A stretch of DNA of 64,000 bases. Origin: Pseudomonas asiatica (GTDB taxonomy: Bacteria > Pseudomonadota > Gammaproteobacteria > Pseudomonadales > Pseudomonadaceae). The DNA lies in NCBI RefSeq assembly GCF_040214835.1, contig NZ_CP157874.1:5420501-5484500 (forward strand), written 5' to 3'. Positions 1-9,992 of this stretch are shown here, one piece after another (position 1 is the first letter of the stretch; each line of letters begins with the position of its first letter). The position numbers and the translations under genes were made by a program. The notes under the pieces are model-generated. The model saw only the letters and a list, made by a program, of their open reading frames with translations, was not told the DNA's origin and searched no databases.

Positions 1-192
1 ACCCGCCAGGGCCTGGCGCGCTTCAGCCAGAACCTTTCCGAGTACCTGGCCGAAGAATCCCGTACCCTGGTCGGCAAGCGCGAAGCCGAAGCCGCCTTCA
101 GCGAGCTCGATGCCCTGAAGCTCGATACAGAACGCCTCGAGGCGCGCCTCAAGCGCCTTTCCCGAACCCTTGATACCAGCGATAACGCATGA
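1..192 (+). CDS. ubiJ: UbiJ (SCP2-domain ubiquinone biosynthesis accessory factor), C-terminal part
   Basis: The first reading frame is open from the window edge to a TGA at 190-192 and gives about 63 residues rich in Glu, Arg, Leu and Ala, which look like an amphipathic coiled-coil tail. The stop overlaps the ubiB start as ATGA. In gamma-proteobacteria the gene before ubiB is ubiJ (yigP), whose product carries a lipid-binding SCP2 domain and ends in a coiled coil, and helps assemble the ubiquinone biosynthesis complex. The SCP2 domain lies outside the window, so the name rests on position and the helical tail. Confidence 0.75.
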   Translation, partial: TRQGLARFSQNLSEYLAEESRTLVGKREAEAAFSELDALKLDTERLEARLKRLSRTLDTSDNA

Positions 193-1808
193 AGCTGCTC
201 GCCGTCCGCCGTCTTTTTCGCATCCAGCGTGTGGTGATCCGCTACCGTCTCGATGACCTGCTGTTCGACCTGCCGCTGCCCTGGTGGCTGATGAGCCTGC
301 GCCTGCTGATGCCATGGCGCTGGCTGCCGCGCAAGCCGTCCGAGCTCAGCCGTGGCGCGCGCCTGCGCCTGGCCCTGCAGGACCTGGGGCCGATCTTCAT
401 CAAGTTCGGCCAGTTGTTGTCCACCCGCCGCGACCTGCTGCCCAACGACATTGCCGATGAGCTGATGCTGCTGCAGGACCGCGTGCCGCCGTTCGACCCC
501 AAGCAGGCAGTGGCACTGATCGAGGCGCAGTTGGGCGCCCCGGTAACGCAACTGTTCAGCCGCTTCGACGTCGAGCCACTGGCCTCGGCCTCGGTGGCCC
601 AGGTGCACGCTGCGCGCCTGAAAAGTGGCGAGGAAGTGGTGGTCAAGGTGGTGCGCCCGGGCCTGAAGCCGGTGATCGCCCAGGACCTGGCCTGGCTGTT
701 CCTGATCGCCAAGGCCGCCGAGCGCGCTTCGGCCGACGCCCGTCGCCTGCACCCGGTGGAAATCGTCGGCGACTACGAAAAAACCATCTACGACGAGCTC
801 GACCTGCTGCGCGAAGCGGCCAACGCCAGCCAGCTGCGGCGCAACTTCGAAGGCTCCGAGCTGATGTACGTACCCCAGGTGTACTGGGACCTGTGCCGCC
901 CCAAGGTGCTGGTGATGGAGCGCATCTACGGCGTGCCGGTGACCGACATGGCCACCTTGGCCGACCAGCGCACCGACATGAAGCTGCTGGCCGAACGAGG
1001 CGTGGAGGTGTTCTTCACCCAGGTGTTCCGCGACAGCTTCTTCCACGCCGACATGCACCCCGGCAACATCTTCGTCAGCACGGTCAAACCATGGAGCCCG
1101 CAGTACATCGCCATCGACTGCGGCATCGTCGGCAGCCTGACCGCCGAGGACCAGGACTACCTGGCGCGCAACCTGATCGCTTTCTTCAAGCGTGACTACC
1201 GCCGCGTCGCCCAGTTGCACATCGACTCGGGCTGGGTGCCGGCGCACACCAAGGTCAACGAGTTCGAAGCGGCGATCCGCACCGTGTGCGAGCCAATCTT
1301 CGAAAAACCGTTAAAGGATATTTCCTTCGGCCAGGTGCTGATGCGCCTGTTCCAGACCGCCCGGCGCTTCAACATGGAAGTGCAGCCGCAGCTGGTGTTG
1401 CTGCAGAAGACCCTGCTCAACATCGAGGGCCTGGGCCGCCAGCTGTACCCCGAGCTGGACCTGTGGAGCACCGCCAAGCCATTCCTCGAGCGCTGGATGC
1501 GCGACCGCATGAGCCCCAAGGCCGTGCTCGGCAACATCCACAGCCAGGTCGAGCAACTGCCGCACCTGGCCGACATGGCCCGCGACCTGCTCGAGCGCCT
1601 GTCGCAACCGCACCTGCACGATCCACAACTGCCGGAGCGGCGCCGCCAGGGCGACCGCTGGGCGCTGCGCCTGCTCGGCGCCGGCCTGCTCGGCGGTGGT
1701 GCGGTACTGGCCGCTGGTGCCGCCGCGGCCACCAGCCTGGCCGCCCCTGCCGCCTGGCCGGCCTGGCTGATGCTGGCCGCCGGCCTTTACCTGATCGTGC
1801 GCCAATAG
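189..1808 (+). CDS. ubiB: UbiB, ubiquinone biosynthesis regulatory protein kinase-like ATPase
   Basis: A 539-residue protein of the ABC1/ADCK/UbiB family, an atypical kinase-like ATPase needed for ubiquinone biosynthesis at the inner membrane. The family-specific KxGQ stretch ([16 protein letters not shown]) starts near residue 70, and the kinase-like fold continues with a VVKVVRPG segment, an HADMHPGN catalytic-loop-like motif and an AIDCGIVG metal-binding-like motif. The last 45 or so residues form two hydrophobic helices that anchor UbiB in the membrane. Length is normal for the family. The start overlaps the ubiJ stop by 4 bases, which implies translational coupling in a ubi operon. Confidence 0.96.
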   Translation: MKLLAVRRLFRIQRVVIRYRLDDLLFDLPLPWWLMSLRLLMPWRWLPRKPSELSRGARLRLALQDLGPIFIKFGQLLSTRRDLLPNDIADELMLLQDRVPPFDPKQAVALIEAQLGAPVTQLFSRFDVEPLASASVAQVHAARLKSGEEVVVKVVRPGLKPVIAQDLAWLFLIAKAAERASADARRLHPVEIVGDYEKTIYDELDLLREAANASQLRRNFEGSELMYVPQVYWDLCRPKVLVMERIYGVPVTDMATLADQRTDMKLLAERGVEVFFTQVFRDSFFHADMHPGNIFVSTVKPWSPQYIAIDCGIVGSLTAEDQDYLARNLIAFFKRDYRRVAQLHIDSGWVPAHTKVNEFEAAIRTVCEPIFEKPLKDISFGQVLMRLFQTARRFNMEVQPQLVLLQKTLLNIEGLGRQLYPELDLWSTAKPFLERWMRDRMSPKAVLGNIHSQVEQLPHLADMARDLLERLSQPHLHDPQLPERRRQGDRWALRLLGAGLLGGGAVLAAGAAAATSLAAPAAWPAWLMLAAGLYLIVRQ

Positions 1809-1880
1809 CCAGCCGCGCCCATGGCTGGCACACTAGCGCAAAGGGCCCGGCACAGGAGCGGGCCCGCTTTGGAGTCGACG

Positions 1881-2273
1881 ATGAAAGACTGGCTGGACGA
1901 GATCAAGTGGAACAGCGAGGGCCTTGTACCGGCGATCGCCCAGGACCACAAGACCGGACGCGTGCTGATGATGGCCTGGATGAACCGCGAATCGCTGGCC
2001 CTGACCGCCGCCGAGCAACGCGCCATCTACTGGTCGCGTTCGCGTGGCAAGCTGTGGCGCAAGGGCGAGGAATCCGGGCATGTGCAGAAGCTGCATGAAA
2101 TGCGCCTGGACTGCGATGCCGACGTGATCATCCTGATGGTCGAGCAATTGGGCCATATTGCCTGCCATACCGGCCGTGAAAGCTGCTTCTACCGCGTCTT
2201 CGAAGACGGCCAGTGGAAAACCGTCGACCCGGTCCTGAAAGACCCGGATGCCATCTACAGCGCAGGACACTGA
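1881..2273 (+). CDS. hisI: HisI, phosphoribosyl-AMP cyclohydrolase
   Basis: A 130-residue protein for the third step of histidine synthesis, opening the adenine ring of phosphoribosyl-AMP. The zinc and magnesium ligand region is visible as LDCDAD followed by [11 protein letters not shown]. The frame is open further upstream, but the ATG at 1881 sits after GGAG and gives the normal family N-terminus. In enterics HisI and HisE are fused; here they are two adjacent genes, as usual in Pseudomonas. hisE starts one base after the hisI stop. Confidence 0.96.
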   Translation: MKDWLDEIKWNSEGLVPAIAQDHKTGRVLMMAWMNRESLALTAAEQRAIYWSRSRGKLWRKGEESGHVQKLHEMRLDCDADVIILMVEQLGHIACHTGRESCFYRVFEDGQWKTVDPVLKDPDAIYSAGH

Positions 2274-2274
2274 C

Positions 2275-2610
2275 ATGAGCGACACCCTCAACCGCCTGGC
2301 CGAAGTGCTTGAAGAACGCAAGCAAGCGGCGCCCGACAGCTCCTACGTGGCCAGCCTGTACCACAAGGGCCTGAACAAGATCCTCGAAAAGCTCGGCGAA
2401 GAGTCGGTCGAGACGATCATTGCCGCCAAGGATGCCGCGGTCAGCAAGGATTACAGCGATGTCATCTACGAAACCGCCGACCTGTGGTTTCATAGCCTGG
2501 TAATGCTCAGCGCGCTGGGTCAGCATCCGCAAGCCGTGCTCGATGAGCTGGAGCGCCGCTTCGGGCTTTCCGGGCATGATGAGAAGGCGGCTCGACAGCC
2601 GTCTGCCTGA
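2275..2610 (+). CDS. hisE: HisE, phosphoribosyl-ATP pyrophosphatase
   Basis: A 111-residue all-alpha MazG-like pyrophosphohydrolase that releases pyrophosphate from phosphoribosyl-ATP, the second step of histidine synthesis. The conserved helices are seen in the [15 protein letters not shown] and [18 protein letters not shown] segments, whose acidic residues bind magnesium. The ATG at 2275 lies one base past the hisI stop, so the two genes should be co-translated and together replace the fused HisIE of enterics. A REP pair follows before tatA. Confidence 0.95.
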   Translation: MSDTLNRLAEVLEERKQAAPDSSYVASLYHKGLNKILEKLGEESVETIIAAKDAAVSKDYSDVIYETADLWFHSLVMLSALGQHPQAVLDELERRFGLSGHDEKAARQPSA

Positions 2611-2640
2611 TGTAATTCAGGTGCGCGGTGCCCCTCTCTT

Positions 2641-2728
2641 TTGTGGGAGCGGGTTCACCCGCGAAGAATGCGACGCGGTGTATGGCACCGGCTAAGCCGG
2701 TGTTCGCGGGTGAACCCGCTCCCACAGG
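2641..2728. repeat. Paired inverted REP element (GGGAGCGGG type)
   Basis: Arms of about 24 bases at 2642-2665 and 2703-2726 are inverted copies of the P. putida REP core (tgtgggagcgggttcacccg). Between them is a smaller hairpin at 2686-2702. The pair lies between hisE and tatA and could act as a terminator or RNA-stabilising structure. Confidence 0.9.
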
Positions 2729-2779
2729 GGCCGCGTTGCCAGAACAATTCGCTTTACCTGTAAATTTCAGGAGTACGAA

Positions 2780-3052
2780 ATGGGTATCTTTGACTGGAAA
2801 CACTGGATCGTCCTGCTGGTGGTCGTGGTCCTGGTGTTTGGCACCAAGAAGCTGAAGAACTTCGGCAGTGACCTGGGTGAGTCGATCAAGGGCTTCCGCA
2901 AGGCCATGAGCGACGAAGAGAACAAGCCGGCCGAGCAGACCCCGCCGCCTGCCCAACCCGTTCCACCGGTGCAGAACACTGCCCAGCAGAACCAGGGCCA
3001 CACCATCGAAGGCCAGGCCCAGCCGGCTCAAGAGCCGCAGCGGAAAGACTGA
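2780..3052 (+). CDS. tatA: TatA, twin-arginine translocase channel subunit
   Basis: A 90-residue protein with the TatA layout: one N-terminal transmembrane helix ([17 protein letters not shown]), then an amphipathic helix starting with the conserved [14 protein letters not shown] pattern, then a Pro/Gln-rich hydrophilic tail. TatA oligomerises to form the passage for folded proteins carrying twin-arginine signals. An AGGAG ribosome-binding site precedes the ATG. First gene of tatABC. Confidence 0.96.
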   Translation: MGIFDWKHWIVLLVVVVLVFGTKKLKNFGSDLGESIKGFRKAMSDEENKPAEQTPPPAQPVPPVQNTAQQNQGHTIEGQAQPAQEPQRKD

Positions 3053-3055
3053 CCC

Positions 3056-3433
3056 ATGTTCGGCATCAGTTTCAGCGAGCTGCTGCTCGTCGGCCTGGTC
3101 GCCCTGCTGGTGCTCGGCCCCGAGCGCCTGCCCGGTGCCGCGCGCACGGCAGGCCTGTGGATCGGCCGGCTCAAGCGCAGTTTCAACAGCATCAAGATGG
3201 AAGTGGAGCGCGAAATCGGCGCCGACGAAATCCGCCGCCAGCTGCACAACGAGCACATCCTGCAGATGGAAGAGGAAGCCAAGCGCATCCTCAACCCGAT
3301 GACGCCACCGGCGCAGCCGCCTGTCACCACCGCAACCGTTCAGCCCCCCGTCGGGCTCGAAGCCAGGCCGGTCGAGACCGCTGCCACCCCGGCCACGCCT
3401 TCTGAACCGCCTCAACCGCCGCGAGCCCCATGA
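3056..3433 (+). CDS. tatB: TatB, twin-arginine translocase receptor subunit
   Basis: A 125-residue protein with a short N-terminal transmembrane helix ([21 protein letters not shown]), the LGPERLP hinge typical of TatB, a long amphipathic helix and a Pro/Thr/Ala-rich tail. TatB and TatC form the receptor complex for twin-arginine signal peptides. It starts 3 bases after tatA ends and its stop overlaps the tatC start by 4 bases. Confidence 0.95.
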   Translation: MFGISFSELLLVGLVALLVLGPERLPGAARTAGLWIGRLKRSFNSIKMEVEREIGADEIRRQLHNEHILQMEEEAKRILNPMTPPAQPPVTTATVQPPVGLEARPVETAATPATPSEPPQPPRAP

Positions 3434-4218
3434 GCGAAAATCCGGAACACGACCAGCCAATGCCGCTGGTTTCGCACCTGACCGAACTGCGCACCCGCCT
3501 GCTGCGCTGCGTTGCCGTCATTTTCCTGATCTTTGCCGGGCTGTTCTCCTTCGCCCAGCAGATCTACACCTTGGTCTCCGCGCCGCTGCGCGAGCACCTG
3601 CCGGCCAATGCGACGATGATCGCCACCGACGTGGCCTCGCCGTTCCTCACGCCGTTCAAGCTGACCATGATCGTCTCGCTGTTCCTGGCGATACCGTTCA
3701 TCCTCCAGCAGATCTGGGGCTTCATCGCACCCGGGCTGTACCGCCATGAAAAGCGCATCGCCATTCCGCTGTTGGTGTCGAGCATCTTCCTGTTCTACGC
3801 CGGCATGGCCTTCGCCTATTTCCTGGTGTTCCCGCTGGTCTTCGGCTTCTTCGCCAGCGCCACGCCGGAAGGCGTTTCGATGATGACCGACATCGCCAGC
3901 TACCTCGACTTCGTGATGACGCTGTTCTTCGCCTTTGGCGTGGCCTTCGAAATCCCGGTGGCGGTGGTGCTGCTGGTATGGATCGGCGTGGTCGACGTGA
4001 AGTACCTGAAGAAGATTCGCCCCTACGTGATCATCGGCTGCTTCGTGGTCGGTATGGTCCTTACCCCACCGGACATCTTCTCCCAGACCCTGCTGGCCGT
4101 ACCCATGTGGCTGCTGTTCGAGATTGGCGTGCTGTGCGGCAGCCTGATCCGCAAGCGCAGCGCCCACGACGAAACCGCCAACGACCACAACGACCAGCCA
4201 CCAGCGACCCAACCGTGA
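3430..4218 (+). CDS. tatC: TatC, twin-arginine translocase core receptor
   Basis: A 262-residue polytopic inner-membrane protein with six predicted helices. The N-terminal signature for signal-peptide binding, [12 protein letters not shown], is at about residues 15-26, and the FxKPPxIFSQ-like [16 protein letters not shown] motif is near residue 205. TatC recognises the twin-arginine motif. The start overlaps tatB and the stop overlaps the GTG start of rsmE, so the four genes form one tight unit. Confidence 0.97.
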   Translation: MSENPEHDQPMPLVSHLTELRTRLLRCVAVIFLIFAGLFSFAQQIYTLVSAPLREHLPANATMIATDVASPFLTPFKLTMIVSLFLAIPFILQQIWGFIAPGLYRHEKRIAIPLLVSSIFLFYAGMAFAYFLVFPLVFGFFASATPEGVSMMTDIASYLDFVMTLFFAFGVAFEIPVAVVLLVWIGVVDVKYLKKIRPYVIIGCFVVGMVLTPPDIFSQTLLAVPMWLLFEIGVLCGSLIRKRSAHDETANDHNDQPPATQP

Positions 4219-4922
4219 ACCTGTTGCTCCTTGAAGAGGCCGACTTCGTCTCGGCCGACCGCGTCGTTCTCGCAGACCGGCGCTTCACCTACATGCAGGA
4301 CATCCACCGTGTGGCGGTGGGCGACAACCTGCGCGTGGGCCGCATCAACGGCCTGATGGGCAAGGCCACGGTGCTGCGCCTGGAAAAGCACGAAGCCGAA
4401 CTGGAAGTCGCCTTTGACCAGCAGCCACCGGCCAAGCTGCCGCTGACCCTGGTGCTGGCCGTACCTCGGCCGAAAATGCTGCGCCGGCTGTTCCAGACCG
4501 TGGCCACCCTTGGCGTGCCGCGGCTGATCCTGCTGAACAGCTACAAGGTCGAGAAAAGCTTCTGGCAAACACCGTTCCTGCACCCGGACAGCATTCGCGA
4601 GAACCTCATCCTGGGCCTGGAACAGGCCCGCGACACCGTGCTGCCCGAAGTGATCATCGAGAAGCGCTTCAAACCGTTCGTCGAAGACCGCCTGCCGGCC
4701 ATCGCCGCAGGCACCCTGGGCCTGGTCGGCCACCCTGGCCCCTACCCCGCCTGCCCGCGCGCCGTGGAGCAGCCCGTGACCCTGGCAATCGGCCCGGAGG
4801 GCGGCTGGATCCCCTACGAGGTGGACCTGCTGGGCAAGGCAGGCCTGGCTCCGGTCCAGCTGGGCGACCGCATCCTGCGGGTAGAGACCGCGGTGACAGC
4901 ACTGCTTTCACGAATTTTCTGA
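4215..4922 (+). CDS. rsmE: RsmE, 16S rRNA (uracil-1498-N3)-methyltransferase
   Basis: A 235-residue SPOUT-class methyltransferase that methylates U1498 of 16S rRNA. The knotted C-terminal AdoMet-binding segment is visible as LAIGPEGGW, followed by [11 protein letters not shown], a diagnostic RsmE motif. The frame is open far upstream inside tatC, but the GTG at 4215, overlapping the tatC stop, gives the normal family length and N-terminus ([10 protein letters not shown]). Translational coupling to tatC is likely. Confidence 0.93.
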   Translation: MNLLLLEEADFVSADRVVLADRRFTYMQDIHRVAVGDNLRVGRINGLMGKATVLRLEKHEAELEVAFDQQPPAKLPLTLVLAVPRPKMLRRLFQTVATLGVPRLILLNSYKVEKSFWQTPFLHPDSIRENLILGLEQARDTVLPEVIIEKRFKPFVEDRLPAIAAGTLGLVGHPGPYPACPRAVEQPVTLAIGPEGGWIPYEVDLLGKAGLAPVQLGDRILRVETAVTALLSRIF

Positions 4923-4944
4923 CACTCAAGTCAACTTTCACCCA

Positions 4945-4971
4945 TAAAGTTTCCCCTCCCCAGGCCGATTG
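4945..4971 (+). promoter_or_regulatory. FliA (sigma-28) promoter of the first chemoreceptor gene
   Basis: TAAAGTTT at 4945-4952, an 11-base spacer and GCCGATTG at 4964-4971 match the Pseudomonas FliA consensus TAAAGTTT-N11-GCCGATAA in 14 of 16 positions. It lies 51 bases before the chemoreceptor start, so expression should follow the flagellar class IV programme. Confidence 0.85.
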
Positions 4972-5022
4972 TCTTGGCAACACAACAATTAATCGTGCTG
5001 CCAAGGCGCCGGGGAGTCGTAC

Positions 5023-6939
5023 ATGTATCAATGGTTCGCCCAATCATTGGGCAATGTGAGCGTCAATCGCAAACTGGGGCTGGGCTTCGGCCTGGTGCTG
5101 CTGTTGACCCTGGCCATTACCCTGGCTGGCTGGCACGGCATGGACAGCATCATCAACCGTGGCGACAAGCTGGGGAACATCTCGGTCATCCAGCAGTACA
5201 CCCAGGAACTGCGCATCGCCCGCCAGCATTACCAGCGCCAGCCTGACGAAGCCTCGGTGGCAGAGCTGGAAAAAGCCCTGGGCAATCTCGAGCGCCAGGT
5301 GCAGCTTATGCTCGGGCAGATCGAGCAGCCCGCTGACAGCCAGCGCCTTGAGCAGCAGCGCGAGGCCGTGCGCGGCTACCAGCAGGCGTTCAACGAGCTG
5401 AAACAGGCCGGCCAACGCCGCGAGGCCAGCCGCGCCGTGCTTGGCGATACTGCCGACAAGGCCGCAGAGCTGATTGGCCGGGTGCAACGCGGCCTGCTGC
5501 AGGGTGGCGATATCAGCCAGTACCAGCACGCGGTGGAAGTCAGCGCCCTGTTGCAACAGGCGCGCTTCCAGGTACGCGGCTACACCTACAGCGGCAACGC
5601 CGACTACCAGCAAACGGCGCTGAAGGCCATCGACCAGGCCTTGGCCGAGCTGCGCGCGCTACCGGCCAAAGTGCCGGCGGAGCACGCTGCCAGCCTGGAC
5701 GATGCCACCACCGCCCTGGCAGGCTACCGCGACGCGGTCACCCAGTTCGGCAATGCTCAGGTCGCCAGTGAGCATGCCCTGCAGAGCATGGTCGAGCACG
5801 GCTCGGTACTGCTGCAGACCAGCCAGGCGATGACCACCTCGCAAACCGCTGTGCGCGACGCCGGGGCGGCCCAGGCCAAGACCGTGCTCGCCGTGGCCAC
5901 CGTGCTGGCCCTGACCCTCGGCCTGCTGGCGGCCTGGGCCATCACCCGGCAGATCATCGTCCCGCTGCGCCAGACCTTGCACGCCGCCGAACGCGTGGCC
6001 AGTGGCGACCTGACCCTGAACCTGCAGGCACAACGCCGCGACGAACTGGGCCAGTTGCAAGCCAGCATGCATCGCATGACCCAGGGCCTGCGCGAACTGA
6101 TCAGCGGCATCGGTGATGGCGTCACGCAGATCGCCAGTGCTGCCGAGGAGTTGTCGGCGGTGACCGAGCAGACCAGTGCCGGGGTCAACAACCAGAAGGT
6201 CGAGACCGATCAGGTGGCGACCGCCATGAATCAGATGACCGCCACCGTGCATGAGGTGGCACGCAATGCCGAGCAAGCCTCGGAAGCTGCGTTGATGGCC
6301 GACCAGCAGGCCCGCGAGGGCGATCGTGTAGTGGGCGAGGCGGTGGCGCAGATCGAGCGCCTGGCCGGCGAAGTGGTCAACTCCAGCGAAGCGATGAACC
6401 AGCTCAAGGCCGAAAGCGACAAGATCGGCAGCGTGCTCGACGTGATCAAGTCGGTGGCCCAGCAGACCAACCTGCTGGCCCTCAACGCAGCGATCGAGGC
6501 GGCCCGTGCCGGCGAGGCCGGGCGTGGCTTTGCTGTGGTGGCTGATGAGGTGCGCAGCCTGGCGCAGCGCACCCAGCAATCGACCGAAGAGATCGAAGAG
6601 CTGATTGCCGGCCTGCAGAGCGGCACCCAGCGTGTGGCCAGTGTGATGGACAGCAGCCGCCAGTTGACCGACAGCAGCGTCGAACTGACCCGCCGAGCCG
6701 GCAGTTCGCTGGAGACCATCACCCGTACCGTGTCTTCGATCCAGGCCATGAACCAGCAGATTGCCACGGCAGCGGAAGAACAGACGGCCGTGGCAGAAGA
6801 GATCAACCGCAGCGTGATGAACGTGCGAGATATTTCTGACCAGACCTCGGCGGCCAGTGAAGAGACGGCCAGTTCCAGCGTGGAGCTGGCGCGGTTGGGT
6901 ACCCACCTGCAAGGGTTGGTGGGGCGGTTCAGGCTCTAG
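5023..6939 (+). CDS. Methyl-accepting chemotaxis protein, probable HBM-type sensor domain (first of a tandem pair)
   Basis: A 638-residue transmembrane chemoreceptor. TM1 is at about residues 16-37, a periplasmic ligand domain of roughly 250 residues follows, TM2 is at about 287-311, a HAMP domain at about 312-365, and the cytoplasmic coiled coil contains the invariant hairpin tip [32 protein letters not shown] near residues 480-510 (CheA/CheW contact). The large all-helical sensor region resembles the helical bimodular domain found in P. putida receptors such as McpS; I infer this from length and helical pattern only. No CheR-tethering pentapeptide is seen at the C-terminus. The ATG follows GGGGAG. 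Ligand not predictable. Confidence 0.93.
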   Translation: MYQWFAQSLGNVSVNRKLGLGFGLVLLLTLAITLAGWHGMDSIINRGDKLGNISVIQQYTQELRIARQHYQRQPDEASVAELEKALGNLERQVQLMLGQIEQPADSQRLEQQREAVRGYQQAFNELKQAGQRREASRAVLGDTADKAAELIGRVQRGLLQGGDISQYQHAVEVSALLQQARFQVRGYTYSGNADYQQTALKAIDQALAELRALPAKVPAEHAASLDDATTALAGYRDAVTQFGNAQVASEHALQSMVEHGSVLLQTSQAMTTSQTAVRDAGAAQAKTVLAVATVLALTLGLLAAWAITRQIIVPLRQTLHAAERVASGDLTLNLQAQRRDELGQLQASMHRMTQGLRELISGIGDGVTQIASAAEELSAVTEQTSAGVNNQKVETDQVATAMNQMTATVHEVARNAEQASEAALMADQQAREGDRVVGEAVAQIERLAGEVVNSSEAMNQLKAESDKIGSVLDVIKSVAQQTNLLALNAAIEAARAGEAGRGFAVVADEVRSLAQRTQQSTEEIEELIAGLQSGTQRVASVMDSSRQLTDSSVELTRRAGSSLETITRTVSSIQAMNQQIATAAEEQTAVAEEINRSVMNVRDISDQTSAASEETASSSVELARLGTHLQGLVGRFRL

Positions 6940-6962
6940 GCTGATGTGTAGGTCGCCTGTAC

Positions 6963-7058
6963 TGGCCTCTTCGCGGGTAAACCCGCTCCCACAGGTACCG
7001 CACAGTTCTCAAAATCTGTGCAGTACCTGTGGGAGCGGGTTTACCCGCGAAGAGGCCG
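6963..7058. repeat. Paired inverted REP element (GGGAGCGGG type)
   Basis: Inverted arms of about 30 bases (left from cctcttcgcgggtaaacccg, right ending in cccgcgaagagg) flank a central segment that itself folds (gcacagttctcaaaatctgtgc). It lies between the two chemoreceptor genes. Confidence 0.9.
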
Positions 7059-7113
7059 GCGCAGGTGGAGTATTCCTACCTGTTGAAGTGAAATTTCCTA
7101 CCTGATTATCAGG

Positions 7114-7141
7114 TCAAGTCCTACAGCTCCGCTGCCGATTG
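7114..7141 (+). promoter_or_regulatory. Possible FliA-type promoter of the second chemoreceptor gene
   Basis: TCAAGTCC at 7114-7121 and GCCGATTG at 7134-7141 resemble the FliA elements, and the -10 half is identical to that of the first receptor. The spacer is 12 rather than 11 bases and the -35 half is weaker, so this is a moderate call. Confidence 0.5.
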
Positions 7142-7202
7142 GCAAAGGTGTGATGCCAGCAATGCGCCTGCATCCTCGCCCCCAATCGCACGGAGATTCC
7201 TC

Positions 7203-9146
7203 ATGCTCGGCTACCTCAACCGCAAGCTCGGCAACATCAGTGTCGCAGCCAAGCTCGCCCTCGGCTTTGCCGTAGTCCTGCTGCTTACCCTGGCCACCAC
7301 CGTCAGTGGCTGGCGTGCACTGGATGACGCCATTGTGCGCTCGCAGCAACTCAGCGAAATCGGCCTGATCAACGACCTGACCAAAGACTTGCGCGCAGAG
7401 CGCATCACTTACCGCGTACTCAACGACAACGCCAGCAGAACGCGGATAGCCAACATTCTCGACCAGCTCAACAGCATGCTGAGCACCTTGCAACAACGTA
7501 GCAGCGTGGATGAATCCCGGCAGATGCTGACCGAAAAACTGGCGTTGCTGCAGCGCCTGCGCGACGATTTCAGCGAGCTGGAGAATACTGTCGCCAAGCG
7601 TATCGCCCTGCGCCAGGCCATGCAGGCCCATGAGCAGAAGCTCACCGAAGTGATCGACGATCTCCAGACCCAGGCCTTGCTGAGGATGCCTGCCGACAGC
7701 CAGCAAGGCGGTGTGCTGGGGCTGATGGACACGCTTGGCCGTCATGTCGACGGTGCCAACCAGCAGAGCCTGGTTCCGGCCTATACCTTCTCCCCTGTGG
7801 AAAGCTTCGCCAAGGTCGGCGACAGCTCCCTGGATGCCGCCGCCAGCAGCCTTGCGCAACTGCTCAAAGGCCTTGCTCCACTTGGCTTGCCCCGTGCGCT
7901 CACCCAGCAGCCCGGGGAGCAGCTGGCCAAGTACCGCGCCAGCCTGGATGAGTATCGTCGGGCTGCGGTGCGTGTCGAACAGCTGCAAAACAACATGGAG
8001 AACATGGGCAACGAGCTGCGCGCGGTAAGCCTGGAACTCGGCAAACGCAAGATCGAGCAGCGCGACAGGGAAGCCCTTGAGGCCCGCTCGCTGCTGACCA
8101 CTGTAGCCCTGCTGGCGTTGGCCGTAGGCGTCGTGGCCGGCTGGCTGATCACCCTGCAGATCACCCAGCCTTTGCGCCAGACCCTGGCCGTGGCCGGGCG
8201 CATCGCCAAGGGCGACCTGAGCCAGGTCGAACCTGTGCAACGCCGCGACGAGATGGGCCAGTTGCAAACCAGCATGCGCGAAATGACCTTGAGCCTGCGC
8301 GAGCTGATCGGTGGCATCGACCAGGGCGTCGGCCACCTGTCACAGGCCGCCACACAGCTGGCGGCCAGCAGCGAAGACACCAAGCTGCGCATCAACCAGC
8401 AACGCGAGGAAACCGACCAGGTGGCCACAGCCATGAACCAGATGAGCGCCACCGTGCAGGAAGTGGCGCAGAACGCTGAACAGGCCTCGCTGGCGGCGAC
8501 CAACGCCGACCAGCAGGCGCAGATCGGCGACCAGGTGGTGGCCGAAGCTATTGGCCGTATCGAACAGCTGGCCGGGCAGATGGACCATTGCCTGGCGGCC
8601 ATGCAGCACCTGGCGGGCGAGAGCCAGCGCATCGGCAGCATCCTCGATGTGATCAAGTCAGTGTCCGAGCAGACCAACCTGCTGGCCCTGAACGCGGCGA
8701 TCGAAGCGGCACGGGCGGGTGAAGCCGGGCGTGGTTTTGCCGTGGTGGCCGATGAAGTGCGCGGTCTGGCACAGCGCACCTCGACGGCGACCGAGGAAAT
8801 CGGCCAACTGATCGACAGCCTGCACAACGGCACCGACGAAGTGACCCGCCTGCTGGACAACAGCAAGAACCTGACCGAGCAGAGTGTGGAGCTGAGCCGC
8901 AAGGCGGGGCATGCGTTGAGCCAGATCACCGACACGGTGTCCAGCATCCAGGGCATGAACCAGCAGATTGCCACGGCCAGCGAAGAGCAGAGCGTGGTCG
9001 CCGAGCAGATCAACCGTAGTGTGCTGAATGTGCGCGATGTGTCGGATCAGACCAGTGCGGCCAGTGAGCAGACGGCGGCTTCTAGTGGGGAACTGGAGCA
9101 GTTGGGGCAGCAGTTGCGGGGGATGGTGGGGCGGTTCAACATCTGA
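7203..9146 (+). CDS. Methyl-accepting chemotaxis protein, probable HBM-type sensor domain (second of a tandem pair)
   Basis: A 647-residue receptor with the same layout as its upstream neighbour: TM1 at about residues 16-37, a sensor domain of about 255 residues, TM2 at about 296-318, HAMP, and a signalling coiled coil with the same conserved tip. The N-terminal NRKLGNISV segment and the cytoplasmic half are closely similar between the two, while the periplasmic domains differ strongly. This points to tandem duplication followed by divergence of ligand binding. No C-terminal CheR pentapeptide. Ligand unknown. Confidence 0.93.
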   Translation: MLGYLNRKLGNISVAAKLALGFAVVLLLTLATTVSGWRALDDAIVRSQQLSEIGLINDLTKDLRAERITYRVLNDNASRTRIANILDQLNSMLSTLQQRSSVDESRQMLTEKLALLQRLRDDFSELENTVAKRIALRQAMQAHEQKLTEVIDDLQTQALLRMPADSQQGGVLGLMDTLGRHVDGANQQSLVPAYTFSPVESFAKVGDSSLDAAASSLAQLLKGLAPLGLPRALTQQPGEQLAKYRASLDEYRRAAVRVEQLQNNMENMGNELRAVSLELGKRKIEQRDREALEARSLLTTVALLALAVGVVAGWLITLQITQPLRQTLAVAGRIAKGDLSQVEPVQRRDEMGQLQTSMREMTLSLRELIGGIDQGVGHLSQAATQLAASSEDTKLRINQQREETDQVATAMNQMSATVQEVAQNAEQASLAATNADQQAQIGDQVVAEAIGRIEQLAGQMDHCLAAMQHLAGESQRIGSILDVIKSVSEQTNLLALNAAIEAARAGEAGRGFAVVADEVRGLAQRTSTATEEIGQLIDSLHNGTDEVTRLLDNSKNLTEQSVELSRKAGHALSQITDTVSSIQGMNQQIATASEEQSVVAEQINRSVLNVRDVSDQTSAASEQTAASSGELEQLGQQLRGMVGRFNI

Positions 9147-9157
9147 AACCGAGTCGT

Positions 9158-9250
9158 CCTCTTCGCGGGCATGCCCGCTCCCACAGGTATATCACCCTCC
9201 TTCAAGGCGGTGGTGGACCTGTGGGAGCGGGCGTGCCCGCGAAGAGGCCG
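9158..9250. repeat. Paired inverted REP element (GGGAGCGGG type)
   Basis: Inverted arms cctcttcgcgggcatgcccg and its counterpart ending at 9250. It lies between the convergent ends of the chemoreceptor gene and the ABC ATPase gene and probably serves both transcripts as a 3-prime structure. Confidence 0.9.
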
Positions 9251-9257
9251 GTGCGGG

Positions 9258-9992
9258 TTAAAGCACCTGACGCAGGAACGCCTGCGCGCGCGGGTCTTTC
9301 GGCGAGGCGAAGAACGCGGCCGGCGCCGAATCTTCCAGCAACTTGCCATGATCGAAGAACAGCACCCGGTCCGCCACTTCACGGGCAAAGCCCATTTCGT
9401 GGGTAACGCAGACCATGGTCATGCCTTCCTGGGCCAGGGTCTTCATCACGTCCAGCACCTCGCCGACCATTTCCGGGTCGAGCGCCGAGGTTGGCTCGTC
9501 GAACAGCATCACTTTCGGGTCCATGGCCAGGGCCCGGGCGATCGCCACCCGCTGCTGCTGGCCACCGGACAGGCGCGACGGGTATTCGTTGGCTTTCTGC
9601 GCAATGCCCACCTTCTCCAGCAGCGCCCGGGCCTTGGCCTCGCGGTCGGCCTTGTTGCGCTTGCGCACCACCTTCTGTGCCAGGCACAGGTTCTCCAGCA
9701 CGGTCATGTGCGGGAACAGGTTGAAATGCTGGAACACCATGCCGACTTCGCGGCGGTAGGCGTTGATGTCGGTCTTCGGGTCGGCCAGTTGCAGGCCGTC
9801 GATGGCCACATGGCCTTCGTCGAAATGCTCCAGGCCGTTGAGGCAGCGCAGGAAGGTAGACTTGCCCGAACCCGACGGGCCGAGCACCACCACCACTTCG
9901 CCCTTGGCGACCTGGGTGGTGACGTTATCCACGGCCCGTACCACGTGGCCACGGGTGTCGAAGACTTTCAGCAGGTCACGGACTTCAATCAC
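9258..9992 (-). CDS. Polar amino acid ABC transporter, ATP-binding subunit
   Basis: A 244-residue ABC ATPase of the GlnQ/HisP polar amino acid class. Walker [10 protein letters not shown], signature LSGGQQQR, Walker [15 protein letters not shown] and the H-loop CVTHEMGFA are all present and intact. The open frame begins at a TTG (10001), but a GGAGG at a spacing of 10 favours the GTG at 9992, giving the usual N-terminus [10 protein letters not shown]. It overlaps the end of the permease gene by 8 bases. Third gene of a binding protein-permease-ATPase operon. Substrate within the polar amino acid group cannot be fixed from sequence. Confidence 0.93.
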   Translation of the reverse strand: MIEVRDLLKVFDTRGHVVRAVDNVTTQVAKGEVVVVLGPSGSGKSTFLRCLNGLEHFDEGHVAIDGLQLADPKTDINAYRREVGMVFQHFNLFPHMTVLENLCLAQKVVRKRNKADREAKARALLEKVGIAQKANEYPSRLSGGQQQRVAIARALAMDPKVMLFDEPTSALDPEMVGEVLDVMKTLAQEGMTMVCVTHEMGFAREVADRVLFFDHGKLLEDSAPAAFFASPKDPRAQAFLRQVL

